A DNA stretch of 64,000 nucleotides from contig NC_016604.1 of NCBI RefSeq assembly GCF_000230895.2, positions 2,356,001-2,420,000 on the forward strand, written 5' to 3'. The first letter of the stretch is position 1. Each line of letters starts with the position of its first letter. A program made the translations under genes and the position numbers. Positions 44,576-52,180 of the stretch are shown piece after piece. The stretch is from Mycolicibacterium rhodesiae NBB3. GTDB taxonomy: Bacteria; Actinomycetota; Actinomycetes; Mycobacteriales; Mycobacteriaceae. Under the pieces are notes generated by a model, which saw only the letters and a list, made by a program, of their open reading frames with translations, had not been told where the DNA came from and searched no databases.

Positions 44576-46324
44576 TCAGAACGGATTGCCGGTTTCCCCG
44601 AGCATCGCCCTGCGGATGAGCGGCAACGGCAGCGGTCCGAGTTTGATGAACGCGTCGTGGAAGTCCTTGAGGGAGTAGCGATCGCCCAGTTTCTGTCTAT
44701 AATCCTCGCGCAGCTTCAAGATCATCAACTTGCCCATGGTGTAGTAGCCGTAGGTGGCGTCCGAGGTTCCGCGTTTCGCCTCGGACTCCGCGACCGCCGC
44801 GGGTACATAAGCCTCGTTGACGAACATGTCGCGCGCCTGCTCGACCGTCATGCCTTCGGTGTGCATCTTGATCCCGACGATGAAACGAACGTCGCGAAGC
44901 AACGCGTCCTGGACCTCCGCCAGACGGTAGCGCGGATCATCGGCATGCAGTCCTTCGTCGAGCATCATCTGTTCGCAGTAGTGCGCCCAGCCCTCGAAGT
45001 TGCTTGCCGTCGCGAACACCTTGCGGACATCGGACGGGTACGTCTTCGCGTAGAGGAATTGCACGTAGTGGCCGGGCCAGACCTCGTGCACCGAGACATT
45101 GCTGATCATCTGCCGGTACCAGGCCGTCATGAAGTCGTCCTGCTCCTCCTGCGGCCACGCCGGATTCGGCAGCGTCATGTTGAAATAGGCCTCGGTCGCG
45201 ACCTTCTCGAACGGTCCGGGAGTGTCCATCGATGCTGATGTCGTCGCGCGGAGGAACGGCGGCGTCTCGACTACGCGGGCCGGAGGCGCGGGCGGCAGGT
45301 CGATGATCTGGTTGTCGCGCACGAACTGCATGAGACCGTCGAGGTTGTCCTGGGTGACGGCCAGCAGCTCGGAAGCCGGCGGGTAGCCCTTTTCGACCTC
45401 CGCCAGGACCTCGGCTGGCGGTTTGGTGGGGTCGACTTTTCCCGCCGCTTCGGCGAATGCGCGCCTGTTGCGTTTCAGATCTTCGTTGGCGATGGCGAGC
45501 AGGTCGGGAAGCGGGGTGGTGATCATCTCGTCGGCGGCCAACACCTTTTGGTAGGTGTCGGCTCCGTATGCGAAGGAACCGTTGGACCGTGGAAGGAGAT
45601 CGTTCTGCAGCCACGCCTTGTAGTCGTCGAGCGCCGCGACGACGGCGGCGTTGGCCGTCGAGAACTCGGTGAGGGCTGCGGTGTCTTTCACATCGGAGAA
45701 CGCCGCAGGTACGTCCTTGGCGAAGAAGTCGCGGTTGCCGTCGATCTGTTCGATCGCGATCTCGGTGTAGATCCGCGGTGGGTTGTCCAGGTTCTTTCGG
45801 GCCTCCGCCAAGACATTCGGCATCAGTTTCAAGCGCGCGGTCAGCGATCGCAGCCGTTGCTCGGGGGGTGCGAAGGTGCGCGAGATCATCACGAAGGCAT
45901 CGTTGGCGATGCCGCTGCTGTAGGTGTCGGGGTCCTTGGCCCAGGGCCGGATGACCTCATTGCGCAATAGTCGTCCGTCCAACGTGTGCTTCGTCTGCTC
46001 GTAGTCGAGTTGCGCTTCCAGGGAAAGGGATTCGATATCGATGTCGTCGAGCCTTTTCAGGAACGAGCGGATGGCGTCGTTATCGGCCGTCACCGACGCA
46101 GCGGAGTAGTCCGCGATCAGGTCGTCGTATCGGTGGATGCCAAGAGTGGTCGCGAAGGACGGTTCCTGTTCGTAGGTGTACCCGAGAATGTCCGCTGCGA
46201 GGTCGCGAAATTCGGCGTCACCCGAGCCGGCCTGCGGCGGCGGTGGTTGGTCCGGACTGCCGCATGCCTGCACGAACGTCATCAGGAGGAGTAGTGAACA
46301 GAGAACCAACGCCGGCCGTTGCAT
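44576..46324 (-). CDS. DUF885 lipoprotein, predicted metallopeptidase
   Basis: A 582-residue protein from ATG 46324 (an ATG three codons upstream also exists). The signal MQRPALVLCSLLLLMTFVQA is followed by the lipobox cysteine, so it should be lipid-anchored outside the membrane. The DUF885 domain holds SVHEVWPGHYVQF, a zinc-metallopeptidase-like HExxPGH, and WAHYCEQMMLDEG downstream. Its 5' end overlaps the 3' end of the upstream same-strand gene by more than 100 bases. Confidence 0.85.
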   Translation of the reverse strand: MQRPALVLCSLLLLMTFVQACGSPDQPPPPQAGSGDAEFRDLAADILGYTYEQEPSFATTLGIHRYDDLIADYSAASVTADNDAIRSFLKRLDDIDIESLSLEAQLDYEQTKHTLDGRLLRNEVIRPWAKDPDTYSSGIANDAFVMISRTFAPPEQRLRSLTARLKLMPNVLAEARKNLDNPPRIYTEIAIEQIDGNRDFFAKDVPAAFSDVKDTAALTEFSTANAAVVAALDDYKAWLQNDLLPRSNGSFAYGADTYQKVLAADEMITTPLPDLLAIANEDLKRNRRAFAEAAGKVDPTKPPAEVLAEVEKGYPPASELLAVTQDNLDGLMQFVRDNQIIDLPPAPPARVVETPPFLRATTSASMDTPGPFEKVATEAYFNMTLPNPAWPQEEQDDFMTAWYRQMISNVSVHEVWPGHYVQFLYAKTYPSDVRKVFATASNFEGWAHYCEQMMLDEGLHADDPRYRLAEVQDALLRDVRFIVGIKMHTEGMTVEQARDMFVNEAYVPAAVAESEAKRGTSDATYGYYTMGKLMILKLREDYRQKLGDRYSLKDFHDAFIKLGPLPLPLIRRAMLGETGNPF

Positions 46325-47174
46325 CTGCGCCACGATAGTGCAACCAGGCGGCGATATTACGGATGTAGTCCTTGTATGCCGTCATCCGAGAAGGGTCTGC
46401 TCTGATCTCGGTACCCTCCGTTTCGGTGACGAAAGTGGGTGCGCCACAGTCGAGGTCCCAGTTGTAGTCGGCGAAGTGGTGAAAGGTCGACGCCGCCAGT
46501 GCGCGACCCATCCGGAGGCCGTCCGCCGTGGTCTCCCCGTCGAGTATGACGGCGAGGCTGAAACGGCGGCCGGATGTGCTGCTGCGGCCCTGTGCGAGCA
46601 CCGACGCGTTGGGCACGCAGGCCGATACCGCGCCCTCGTGCGGGTGGGCGGGAAACCATTCGATCCGGCCGCTGGCGCTGTGGCCGGTGCGCAGCAAGTC
46701 GTGCACGGGTTCGTCGGTGAAGACCGGCTGGTAGTCGCCGTTGGCGCCGGAGTGGTAGTTGGGCCATGAGATGGCGGGGGTGTCCTGGTCGTCGCGCATT
46801 CTGGTCGGATCAGGGTTCCGGTCGTGAAAATGGTTGACCGCACCCAAGGAACCGAGCCCGATCAGGCAGCTGCCGAGATCCTGATGGTCGCGCGCGGTCA
46901 GCACCCCGCCGCCGTTCTCGCGGAAACGCAGGATGGCTGTCAGCTCAGTGCCGGTCAGACCGTCGCCGACATCGACGGCCATCAGCCACAGCTGGTCGTA
47001 GTCGAGTTCATCGAGCCGGCTCAAGACGGGGTCGTCATCGTTTCGGCTGGCGCGATTGCGCGCGGTGACATCGTGTCCCGCGGTTCGCAATTCGTCGGCC
47101 AACAGCGAGAATCGGGTGACATCCCAATCGTCGGCGTGTTGGGTGATCGTCGTCTGCAAGAGGATCTTCGACAT
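46218..47174 (-). CDS. Protein with class I glutamine-amidotransferase/ThuA-like fold, function unknown
   Basis: A 318-residue protein starting MSKILLQTTITQHADDWDVT. The segment QLWLMAVDVGDGLTGTELTA with FRENGGGVLTARDHQDLG resembles ThuA or GATase1-like folds, in which a GGG turn follows the central strand; no catalytic triad was identified. The last 107 bases or so are shared, in another frame, with the signal peptide of the DUF885 lipoprotein. It lies 18 bases after the cupin gene on the same strand. Confidence 0.6.
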   Translation of the reverse strand: MSKILLQTTITQHADDWDVTRFSLLADELRTAGHDVTARNRASRNDDDPVLSRLDELDYDQLWLMAVDVGDGLTGTELTAILRFRENGGGVLTARDHQDLGSCLIGLGSLGAVNHFHDRNPDPTRMRDDQDTPAISWPNYHSGANGDYQPVFTDEPVHDLLRTGHSASGRIEWFPAHPHEGAVSACVPNASVLAQGRSSTSGRRFSLAVILDGETTADGLRMGRALAASTFHHFADYNWDLDCGAPTFVTETEGTEIRADPSRMTAYKDYIRNIAAWLHYRGADATAGVGSLFTTPPDDVRAGMRQSGPTTAAAGRLG

Positions 47175-47192
47175 CGGGATCTGTTTTCCGAC

Positions 47193-47597
47193 TCAGGCTT
47201 TGGCGGCAGAGATGCGGCGATCCCGGCGTGCGACGAGTTCGTCGTCTTCGACGAGGGTGAGCATCTGGCAGCCCGGCGCGCACAGCATCGTGACGAGGAA
47301 GCGGACCTTGACGTCGTCGCGGGCGTTGCCGTCCGAGTAGTGGATGACATCGCCACCCGGTTCCCAGAAGGTTTCACCTGCCTTGACGACGCGCGGTGGT
47401 TCACCCTCGAGTTCGAACAGCATCTCCCCTTCGAGCACATAACCGAACGCCGGTCCGCTGTGGCGGTGCGGAGGAGTTCCGGGGTCACCGGGTGGAAATT
47501 CGACGAGGACCGTCATCGCGTGAGAACCCGCTGCCACATCGGGCGGCGTCGCCTCTTGCAACACGGTTACCGCGGTCCGCCACGCTGTGCTGGTCAT
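47193..47597 (-). CDS. Cupin domain protein
   Basis: A 134-residue single-cupin protein from ATG 47597. The metal-binding residues are in PHRHSGPAFGYVLEGEML (motif 1) and WEPGGDVIHYSDGNARDD (motif 2). Such proteins are metal-dependent isomerases, dioxygenases or simple ligand binders. Upstream of the GATase-like gene in the same direction. Confidence 0.82.
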   Translation of the reverse strand: MTSTAWRTAVTVLQEATPPDVAAGSHAMTVLVEFPPGDPGTPPHRHSGPAFGYVLEGEMLFELEGEPPRVVKAGETFWEPGGDVIHYSDGNARDDVKVRFLVTMLCAPGCQMLTLVEDDELVARRDRRISAAKA

Positions 47598-47668
47598 GTG
47601 AAGTCCTTCGGTCGTGTTCGCGTACAACGGTGAGACCGGGCAGGACCGAAGTTTGTGACAGGCGCGGG

Positions 47669-49231
47669 TCAGGTGCGGTCGTCGAGCACTTGATGGCCCG
47701 CGTTGTATCCCGGTATGAACGTGATGCCGGGACCGCCGTGGCATCCCGCACCGCCGAGGTAAAGCCCGTCGATCGGGACCGGCATATCGAGGAATCCCTT
47801 GGGGCCCGGCCGGTTCGGTCCCATCAGATCGGGGTGCAGCAGACCGTGGCAGAAGTCGCCCGAGGGTGCGGCGAACATCGTCTGCATGTGGTACGGCGCA
47901 AAGGTGATGTGGCGGATCAGGATGTCGCGGAAATTCGGGGCATATCTGGTGATCTTGTCGATCACCTTCTCGGCCATCTCGTTCTTGAGATGGCCGTGCT
48001 GGTCACGGCTCGCTTCCACGGGAAACGCGTAGGCATATGCGCTGGCGGCGTGCTTGCCCGGCGGCGCCATCGCCGGGTCGTGCACCGAGGGAATCTGCAT
48101 ACCCATCGACGGGTTGTCGGGGATGACTCCTCGTCTGCACTCGTCCCAATCGCGTTGCTGTTGCTCCGGAGAGTTGAAGATCCCGATTGATCCCTGCATG
48201 CCGGGCTCGTTCAGGAAGTCATACGGCGGGGCGAACTCCGGAAGACCGTCGAGCGCAAAATGCAGCTGTACGAACGATGCTCGATGGTCACGCCCGCCCA
48301 ACCGGGTGACGAGATCGGCCGGCAGGCGGTCGGCGCCGACCAAGTCGACGAGCGTGTGGTCTGGCGACAGGTTCGAAATCACGACCGGTGCGCTGATCTC
48401 GGAGCCGTCGCGCAGGCGTACGCCGGTCACGCGGTCGTCGGTGACGAGAATCTTGTCGACCTTCGCGCGGTATTTGACCTCTCCGCCGTGTGAGACGAAC
48501 AGCTCGAGCAGGTGGTCACACAGCGCACCGATCCCGCCCTCCAGTTTCGTCATCATCGCAGTGGTGTCATCGGGGACGGCCAGCGCGAACGCCAGACACG
48601 TTGCGCTGCCGGGTGTGTAGGGACCGCGATATGTGGAGTTGATGGCGAGGAAGGCGAGCATGCCGCGCATGACGGCGTGCTTCTGCCGATCGGGAAGGAA
48701 CCGGTCGATGGCGTCCATGGCGGTGCCGAAGAGGACATCGTGGATGGCCTGGCGCTCGGCCTCGTTGGCGGCGCATGCGTACATCTGGTCGATCGTCTTC
48801 GGTGGTGTTCGGACATCGAAGCGGCCGAGTGCCTTTGACGGTCCCTGACTCCACCCGATAAGACCCGCCATGCCCATGACGGCGTCGACTCCGTGCTTCT
48901 CGGCGAGGTGGGTCATGAACTGCATCGGGTCGCGGTAGAAGATCATCGCCTCGTCGCCGTGGTCACCGAGATTGACCGACATCACCTCGGACTCGACGGT
49001 CGGCAGTGTGTCCAGTCCGAGTTCCGTGGCGATCTGAGGTGGCATCGGGAACTGCACCGAGCCAGCGATCTCGTAGCGGAACCCGTCGATCAGCTCGACG
49101 GTCGCCGCCATTCCGCCGGCGTAGGTGTTCGCCTCGAGGCACACCGTGCGCATCCCCGCCTGCTGCAGAAGTGCGGCCGCGGTGAGCCCGTTGTGGCCCG
49201 CACCGACGACGATCGCGTCGTAGTCACTCAT
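47669..49231 (-). CDS. FAD-dependent phytoene desaturase/carotenoid oxygenase-like oxidoreductase
   Basis: A 520-residue flavoprotein from ATG 49231 (MSDYDAIVVGAGHNGLTAAA; an ATG three codons upstream is possible). The dinucleotide loop GAGHNGLTAAALLQQAGM is at the N-terminus, and the C-terminal GGAGCHGGPGITFIPGYNAG is the second FAD-contact motif of the CrtI/phytoene dehydrogenase group. Substrate is unknown. It is divergent from a TetR gene across two near-identical palindromes, so its expression is probably ligand-controlled. Confidence 0.85.
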   Translation of the reverse strand: MSDYDAIVVGAGHNGLTAAALLQQAGMRTVCLEANTYAGGMAATVELIDGFRYEIAGSVQFPMPPQIATELGLDTLPTVESEVMSVNLGDHGDEAMIFYRDPMQFMTHLAEKHGVDAVMGMAGLIGWSQGPSKALGRFDVRTPPKTIDQMYACAANEAERQAIHDVLFGTAMDAIDRFLPDRQKHAVMRGMLAFLAINSTYRGPYTPGSATCLAFALAVPDDTTAMMTKLEGGIGALCDHLLELFVSHGGEVKYRAKVDKILVTDDRVTGVRLRDGSEISAPVVISNLSPDHTLVDLVGADRLPADLVTRLGGRDHRASFVQLHFALDGLPEFAPPYDFLNEPGMQGSIGIFNSPEQQQRDWDECRRGVIPDNPSMGMQIPSVHDPAMAPPGKHAASAYAYAFPVEASRDQHGHLKNEMAEKVIDKITRYAPNFRDILIRHITFAPYHMQTMFAAPSGDFCHGLLHPDLMGPNRPGPKGFLDMPVPIDGLYLGGAGCHGGPGITFIPGYNAGHQVLDDRT

Positions 49232-49244
49232 GGCGGGCACATTA

Positions 49245-49278
49245 CGTCAGTGCTGACACAAATATGTCAGTACTGACA
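49245..49278. promoter_or_regulatory. Two TGTCAGTACTGACA-type palindromes
   Basis: TGTCAGTACTGACA at 49265-49278 is a perfect 14-base palindrome. CGTCAGTGCTGACA at 49245-49258 differs at two positions. Their centres are 20 bp apart, about two helical turns, between the divergent flavoprotein and TetR genes, as expected for side-by-side TetR dimers. Confidence 0.8.
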
Positions 49279-49312
49279 AAATCTCTGAGCGGTGGGTTAC
49301 GATCGCCGCGCT

Positions 49313-49912
49313 ATGGCCACCTCGCCGAACCTGCACGAGCTGCGACGATTGACGACGCGTCAGGCGTTGCGACGGGCCGCCCTGGCGAGTTTCGCGAGCA
49401 AGGGCTTCTCCAACGTCACTGTGACCGAGCTGGCGCGCGAGGCCGGTGTCACCGAGCGGACCTTCTTCCGGCATTTCCCGACCAAGGAAGCCGTGCTGTT
49501 CGCCGATTACGAGACGCAGGTCGAATGGCTGTCGGACGCGTTGGCCCGGCGGCCGCCCAGTGAGTCGGTGTTCGACGCCGTGCTGGCCGCGGTCGACAGT
49601 TTTCCCCACGACTTCGAGGTGGTCCGCCAGGCGGCGAGCGCGCGCACGGAACTGATCAGTGCCGAGCGGATCGCGGCTCATCTGAGGGTCGTCCAGGCAT
49701 CGTTCGCCGGGGTGATCACCAGTTTCGTCGCCGAGCGCTATTCCGGGATGGCCGATATCGATCTGCTCGCAGAGGTGGCAGGCGCGACCCTGGCTGCGGC
49801 GCTGGTGACCGCCGTGGAGAGCTGGGGCCGGCACGGCTGCACGGATGACCTGAACGGGATCACCGCTACCTGCGTGAATCTCGTCAGGTCAGGTCTCGCA
49901 CCGCTGTCCTGA
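49313..49912 (+). CDS. TetR-family transcriptional regulator
   Basis: A 199-residue regulator with helix-turn-helix at about residues 15-62 (RQALRRAALASFASKGFSNV, then VTERTFFRHFPTKEAVL). The ATG at 49313 starts MATSPNLHELRRLTTR; a GTG at 49292 is an alternative. It is divergent from the flavoprotein gene and its presumed operators lie between. Confidence 0.85.
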   Translation: MATSPNLHELRRLTTRQALRRAALASFASKGFSNVTVTELAREAGVTERTFFRHFPTKEAVLFADYETQVEWLSDALARRPPSESVFDAVLAAVDSFPHDFEVVRQAASARTELISAERIAAHLRVVQASFAGVITSFVAERYSGMADIDLLAEVAGATLAAALVTAVESWGRHGCTDDLNGITATCVNLVRSGLAPLS

Positions 49913-49923
49913 GGCTCGCCGGA

Positions 49924-50220
49924 TCAGCCGATAACAGGGAATCTGCGTGCGCGTGCCAGTCGGTGTAGCGCGGTCTGCATCTCGCAGCGCACGTACGCGT
50001 CGATCGCCACCAACAGTGTCGGCACGAGTGAGACGCGCACGATGAACCAGGATTGGCCCACGAACTCTCGACCTTGAAAGGGGCGGTGGAACAGGAACTT
50101 CACCGCGTCGGCCGACATCACGAACAAACCCCCGACCCCCTGAAGGGGTCGGCTCAGGGCCGGAACACCTGACGGCCGGGCACTCTCACCGGGGGAACGT
50201 GCGGGAGCCTCGGCAGCCAT
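49924..50220 (-). pseudogene. Truncated yrbE (MlaE-type permease) fragment
   Basis: The 98-codon frame reads VGGLFVMSADAVKFLFHRPF QGREF and then SWFIVRVSLVPTLLVAI (the first stretch is split only for length), which parallels YrbE4A residues about 12-58 (VGGFFEMSLDTFIKTFRRPF and WMIAKVSLIPTLLISI). After VAI the similarity stops and about 25 unrelated residues run to a stop. Everything downstream of the first membrane helix of the permease is missing. A relic of another mce operon, cut where it meets the TetR gene. Confidence 0.75.
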
Positions 50221-50592
50221 GATTCCCCCTCAGTCCGGGGCGACCGCACCGCTCGCAGCTCCCGATGTTCAGTCCTTGAGTCACGGTCCGCCGTCCCGCC
50301 ATCCTTCAGAAGGGTCTTTCGGCCTTCAGGGACGCGCCGCAGTGCCTATTCCGCCTCGATGATGAGGCCGGCGCAGCGGGGCCCGGACAGAGTGGAGGAG
50401 CGAAGGGGCTGCAGAGTTTCATGCGGGCCGACCGAAGCGTCGGCCACCGCTCGGAAGCAGGGGACTACGTGATGTGCTGCATCGACGTTCGCCCGCGGCC
50501 GGCCCGCGCGTTCACATTACAACATCATCTGAACAGTTGGACAGATAAGAAACAGATGCGGTGGACGTAGCGTCGATCCAGGCGTTGGTCTT
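50221..50592. other. Non-coding stretch
   Basis: About 370 bases with no convincing gene on either strand. The last 70 bases before 50592 are AT-richer and hold a CATCTG/CAGATG inverted repeat (50526-50558), too weak to name. No RNA gene is recognised. Confidence 0.5.
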
Positions 50593-50955
50593 CTACAGGC
50601 CACCGCACTCAGACGGTCCGATGATGACGTTCCACGGCGGGCAATGCGCGGGCCGAGGAGGCAGCGGGGGTGGCGGCCCCAGCGGCGGCGGTGGCGAATC
50701 CATCCAGAGATGGCTCTGCATCGTGTTCCCGTTGACGTCGAACATCGGCACGTTTCCCGTGCCGAAGGGGACGGTGACGAAGCTATGGCACACCGTCATG
50801 TCCCAGCCAAGACCGTGCATGGGCAGCGGCTGGCCGGGACACCAGCTGTATCCGCCTTGCGCGGTTGCGGACCATGCGCCGGATCCCACACCGATCGCTG
50901 TTGTCAGGACGGCGGACGCGAGTGCCGTCGCCGCCAAGCGTGCAATCTTGTTCAT
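50593..50955 (-). CDS. Small exported proline-rich protein
   Basis: A 120-residue protein from ATG 50955. A signal peptide covers about residues 1-33 (MNKIARLAATALASAVLTTA). The mature chain contains a run SPPPPLGPPPPLPPRPA and four cysteines, ending IGPSECGGL. Homologous in layout to the gene at 51345 (signal, NWxx/CPPG block, proline run, late cysteine). A mycobacterial exported family of unknown role. Confidence 0.72.
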   Translation of the reverse strand: MNKIARLAATALASAVLTTAIGVGSGAWSATAQGGYSWCPGQPLPMHGLGWDMTVCHSFVTVPFGTGNVPMFDVNGNTMQSHLWMDSPPPPLGPPPPLPPRPAHCPPWNVIIGPSECGGL

Positions 50956-51015
50956 GAATTCAGTACAAACCGCAATGTCCGATACCGATCCCAATAACGT
51001 GCGTACGTTGGGGGC

Positions 51016-51279
51016 ATGCGGTTAAGCGGAGTGCTCCTTGGCGGCCTGTGCGCAGCGGCGATCGCTGCGGCACCCGCCGCTCTTGCCGACCCTTCCGGGT
51101 ATCCTCCCGTCGACGCCAACGGCGTGCCGACGAACCAGTCGGGTGGCCCCGTCACGACGATCAACGGCGTTCCCTGCACGGCCGGAAACTACGGCACGTG
51201 CTTCTCGTTCGCCCAGAACCAACCGGGGAGAGCTAACCCGCGAACGTCAGTCGGCGGCAGCCCGACAGTCACGAATTAG
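51016..51279 (+). CDS. Small exported protein, distant IPCTGANSG-family member
   Basis: An 87-residue protein with a signal peptide of about 24 residues (MRLSGVLLGGLCAAAIAAAP). The mature part carries INGVPCTAGNYGTCFSFAQN and ends VGGSPTVTN; the gene at 21175 has SIPCTGANSGQCIGLAEEQ and ends VGHSPTVTN. The shared two-cysteine module and tail indicate common descent despite a 30-kb separation. Confidence 0.72.
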   Translation: MRLSGVLLGGLCAAAIAAAPAALADPSGYPPVDANGVPTNQSGGPVTTINGVPCTAGNYGTCFSFAQNQPGRANPRTSVGGSPTVTN

Positions 51280-51300
51280 CCTGCGCCCGATAGGGATCGA

Positions 51301-51331
51301 CCCGCCGTCCTGAAGATCTTCGGACGGCGGG
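51301..51331. terminator. Bidirectional hairpin between convergent exported-protein genes
   Basis: CCCGCCGTCC (51301-51310) pairs perfectly with GGACGGCGGG (51322-51331). Inside, GAAG pairs with CTTC across AT after a single bulged T, giving a 14-bp stem. It stands between the stop of the 51016 gene and the stop of the gene on the other strand, so it can serve both transcripts. Confidence 0.8.
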
Positions 51332-51344
51332 CCAACCCCTGGCG

Positions 51345-51818
51345 CTAGTGCCGCAGTGACCCCGGCGGCCAATCCCATCCGATCTCGTCGCAGATCGGCG
51401 GGATGATGATCAGCGATCCGCGCGGGCTGCAGAACGGCATTCCGGGCGGAGGTGTCAGCGGAGGCGGAGGCGTACCGACGGGGGCAGGCGGCGGCGCAGC
51501 AGGATGCGGCGAGCCCGACCACGGATACATGGTGTTGGTCGTGACGTCGACAATGCCCTCGGAGTTCCAGTACCAGTCGTGAGGGACGTTCCAGTCCCAC
51601 GTCAGCACCTGACCACCGGGCGGGGGCGGCTGACCCGGCAGCCAATGGGTGCACGTGACGCCGGGCGGACAGTTGCCACCTTGGTAGCTCGGGCCCTGTG
51701 CGGATGCGGTGGCTGCCGGTCCCAATCCGGCCAGCGCAAGACCACCGGACACCGCGACAGCAGTCGCCAGCTTCGAGAATCCGTTGATGATCGTTCTCCT
51801 TCGTCGGGCGCGCTCCAA
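51345..51818 (-). CDS. Small exported proline-rich protein with uncertain start
   Basis: A mature sequence of about 120 residues (QGPSYQGGNCPPGVTCTHWL, a PPAPVGTPPPPLTPPPG run, then ICDEIGWDWPPGSLRH) follows a hydrophobic signal segment FSKLATAVAVSGGLALAGLG. It parallels the gene at 50593. The start is odd: the strong ribosome site GAAGGAGA is followed after three to six bases by two ATC codons, where the paralogue has ATG. The only usual start is a TTG at 51818, upstream of the ribosome site, which adds an arginine-rich MERARRRRT extension. Confidence 0.65.
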   Translation of the reverse strand: MERARRRRTIINGFSKLATAVAVSGGLALAGLGPAATASAQGPSYQGGNCPPGVTCTHWLPGQPPPPGGQVLTWDWNVPHDWYWNSEGIVDVTTNTMYPWSGSPHPAAPPPAPVGTPPPPLTPPPGMPFCSPRGSLIIIPPICDEIGWDWPPGSLRH

Positions 51819-52008
51819 TTGCGTCGCCAGTGGGTCGAGTACAGACGATGGAGTTGGCTACCGATCCCAAAGATCGACAACTCGATCGTCATCCCGCGAT
51901 CTCCGTAGCGGCTTTCAAAACGATGAACCGTGCCAAGGGGATACGACTTGGCCTTGGCTGAACTCGGGCGCTGGCCGCTGTCCGGACCCCCGTCGAAACT
52001 TGCCCGTT

Positions 52009-52073
52009 GCTTACCTCGCGGATAGGACAACCTTCCCCGCCGACAAGTGGAATCTGGCCTGCCGGCGATTACG
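52009..52073 (+). promoter_or_regulatory. Twin leader element, copy A (upstream of the peptide-MFS operon)
   Basis: Sixty-five bases that match 62188-62252 at 53 positions with no gap. The most conserved blocks are GCTTACC with CGCGGATAG, CTTCCCC, CGACA, TCTGGC and CCGGCGATTACG. The element ends exactly 31 bases before the ATG at 52105. It is either a promoter/operator for a shared regulator or a conserved transcript leader. TTCC/GGAA can pair in this copy but not in the other, so a conserved RNA stem is not supported. Confidence 0.85.
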
Positions 52074-52104
52074 GAACCGCCGCCCGGTTACGAAGATTCT
52101 TCCC

Positions 52105-52176
52105 ATGCCTAGATTTCTACCCCCGGAGACACTGAGCTCCACAACCTTTCACGTCGCGCCGACGCAGAGGTGGTGA
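52105..52176 (+). CDS. 23-residue peptide, candidate leader or precursor peptide
   Basis: ATG 52105 to TGA 52176. The peptide starts MPRFLPPETLSSTTF and ends HVAPTQRW. Support for translation: its ATG lies at exactly the same distance (31 bases) from the twin element as the ATG of the ligase gene does from the other copy, and its stop is four bases before the MFS start, whose ribosome site (AGAGGTGG) is inside this frame. It could be a modified-peptide precursor, an attenuator-type leader, or simply a coupling frame. No known precursor family is recognised. Confidence 0.55.
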   Translation: MPRFLPPETLSSTTFHVAPTQRW

Positions 52177-52180
52177 CGCG

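Noticed and set aside
52031..52056. TTCC/GGAA stem in twin element copy A as a riboswitch
   Set aside because: The pairing is not kept in copy B and no compensating change is seen.
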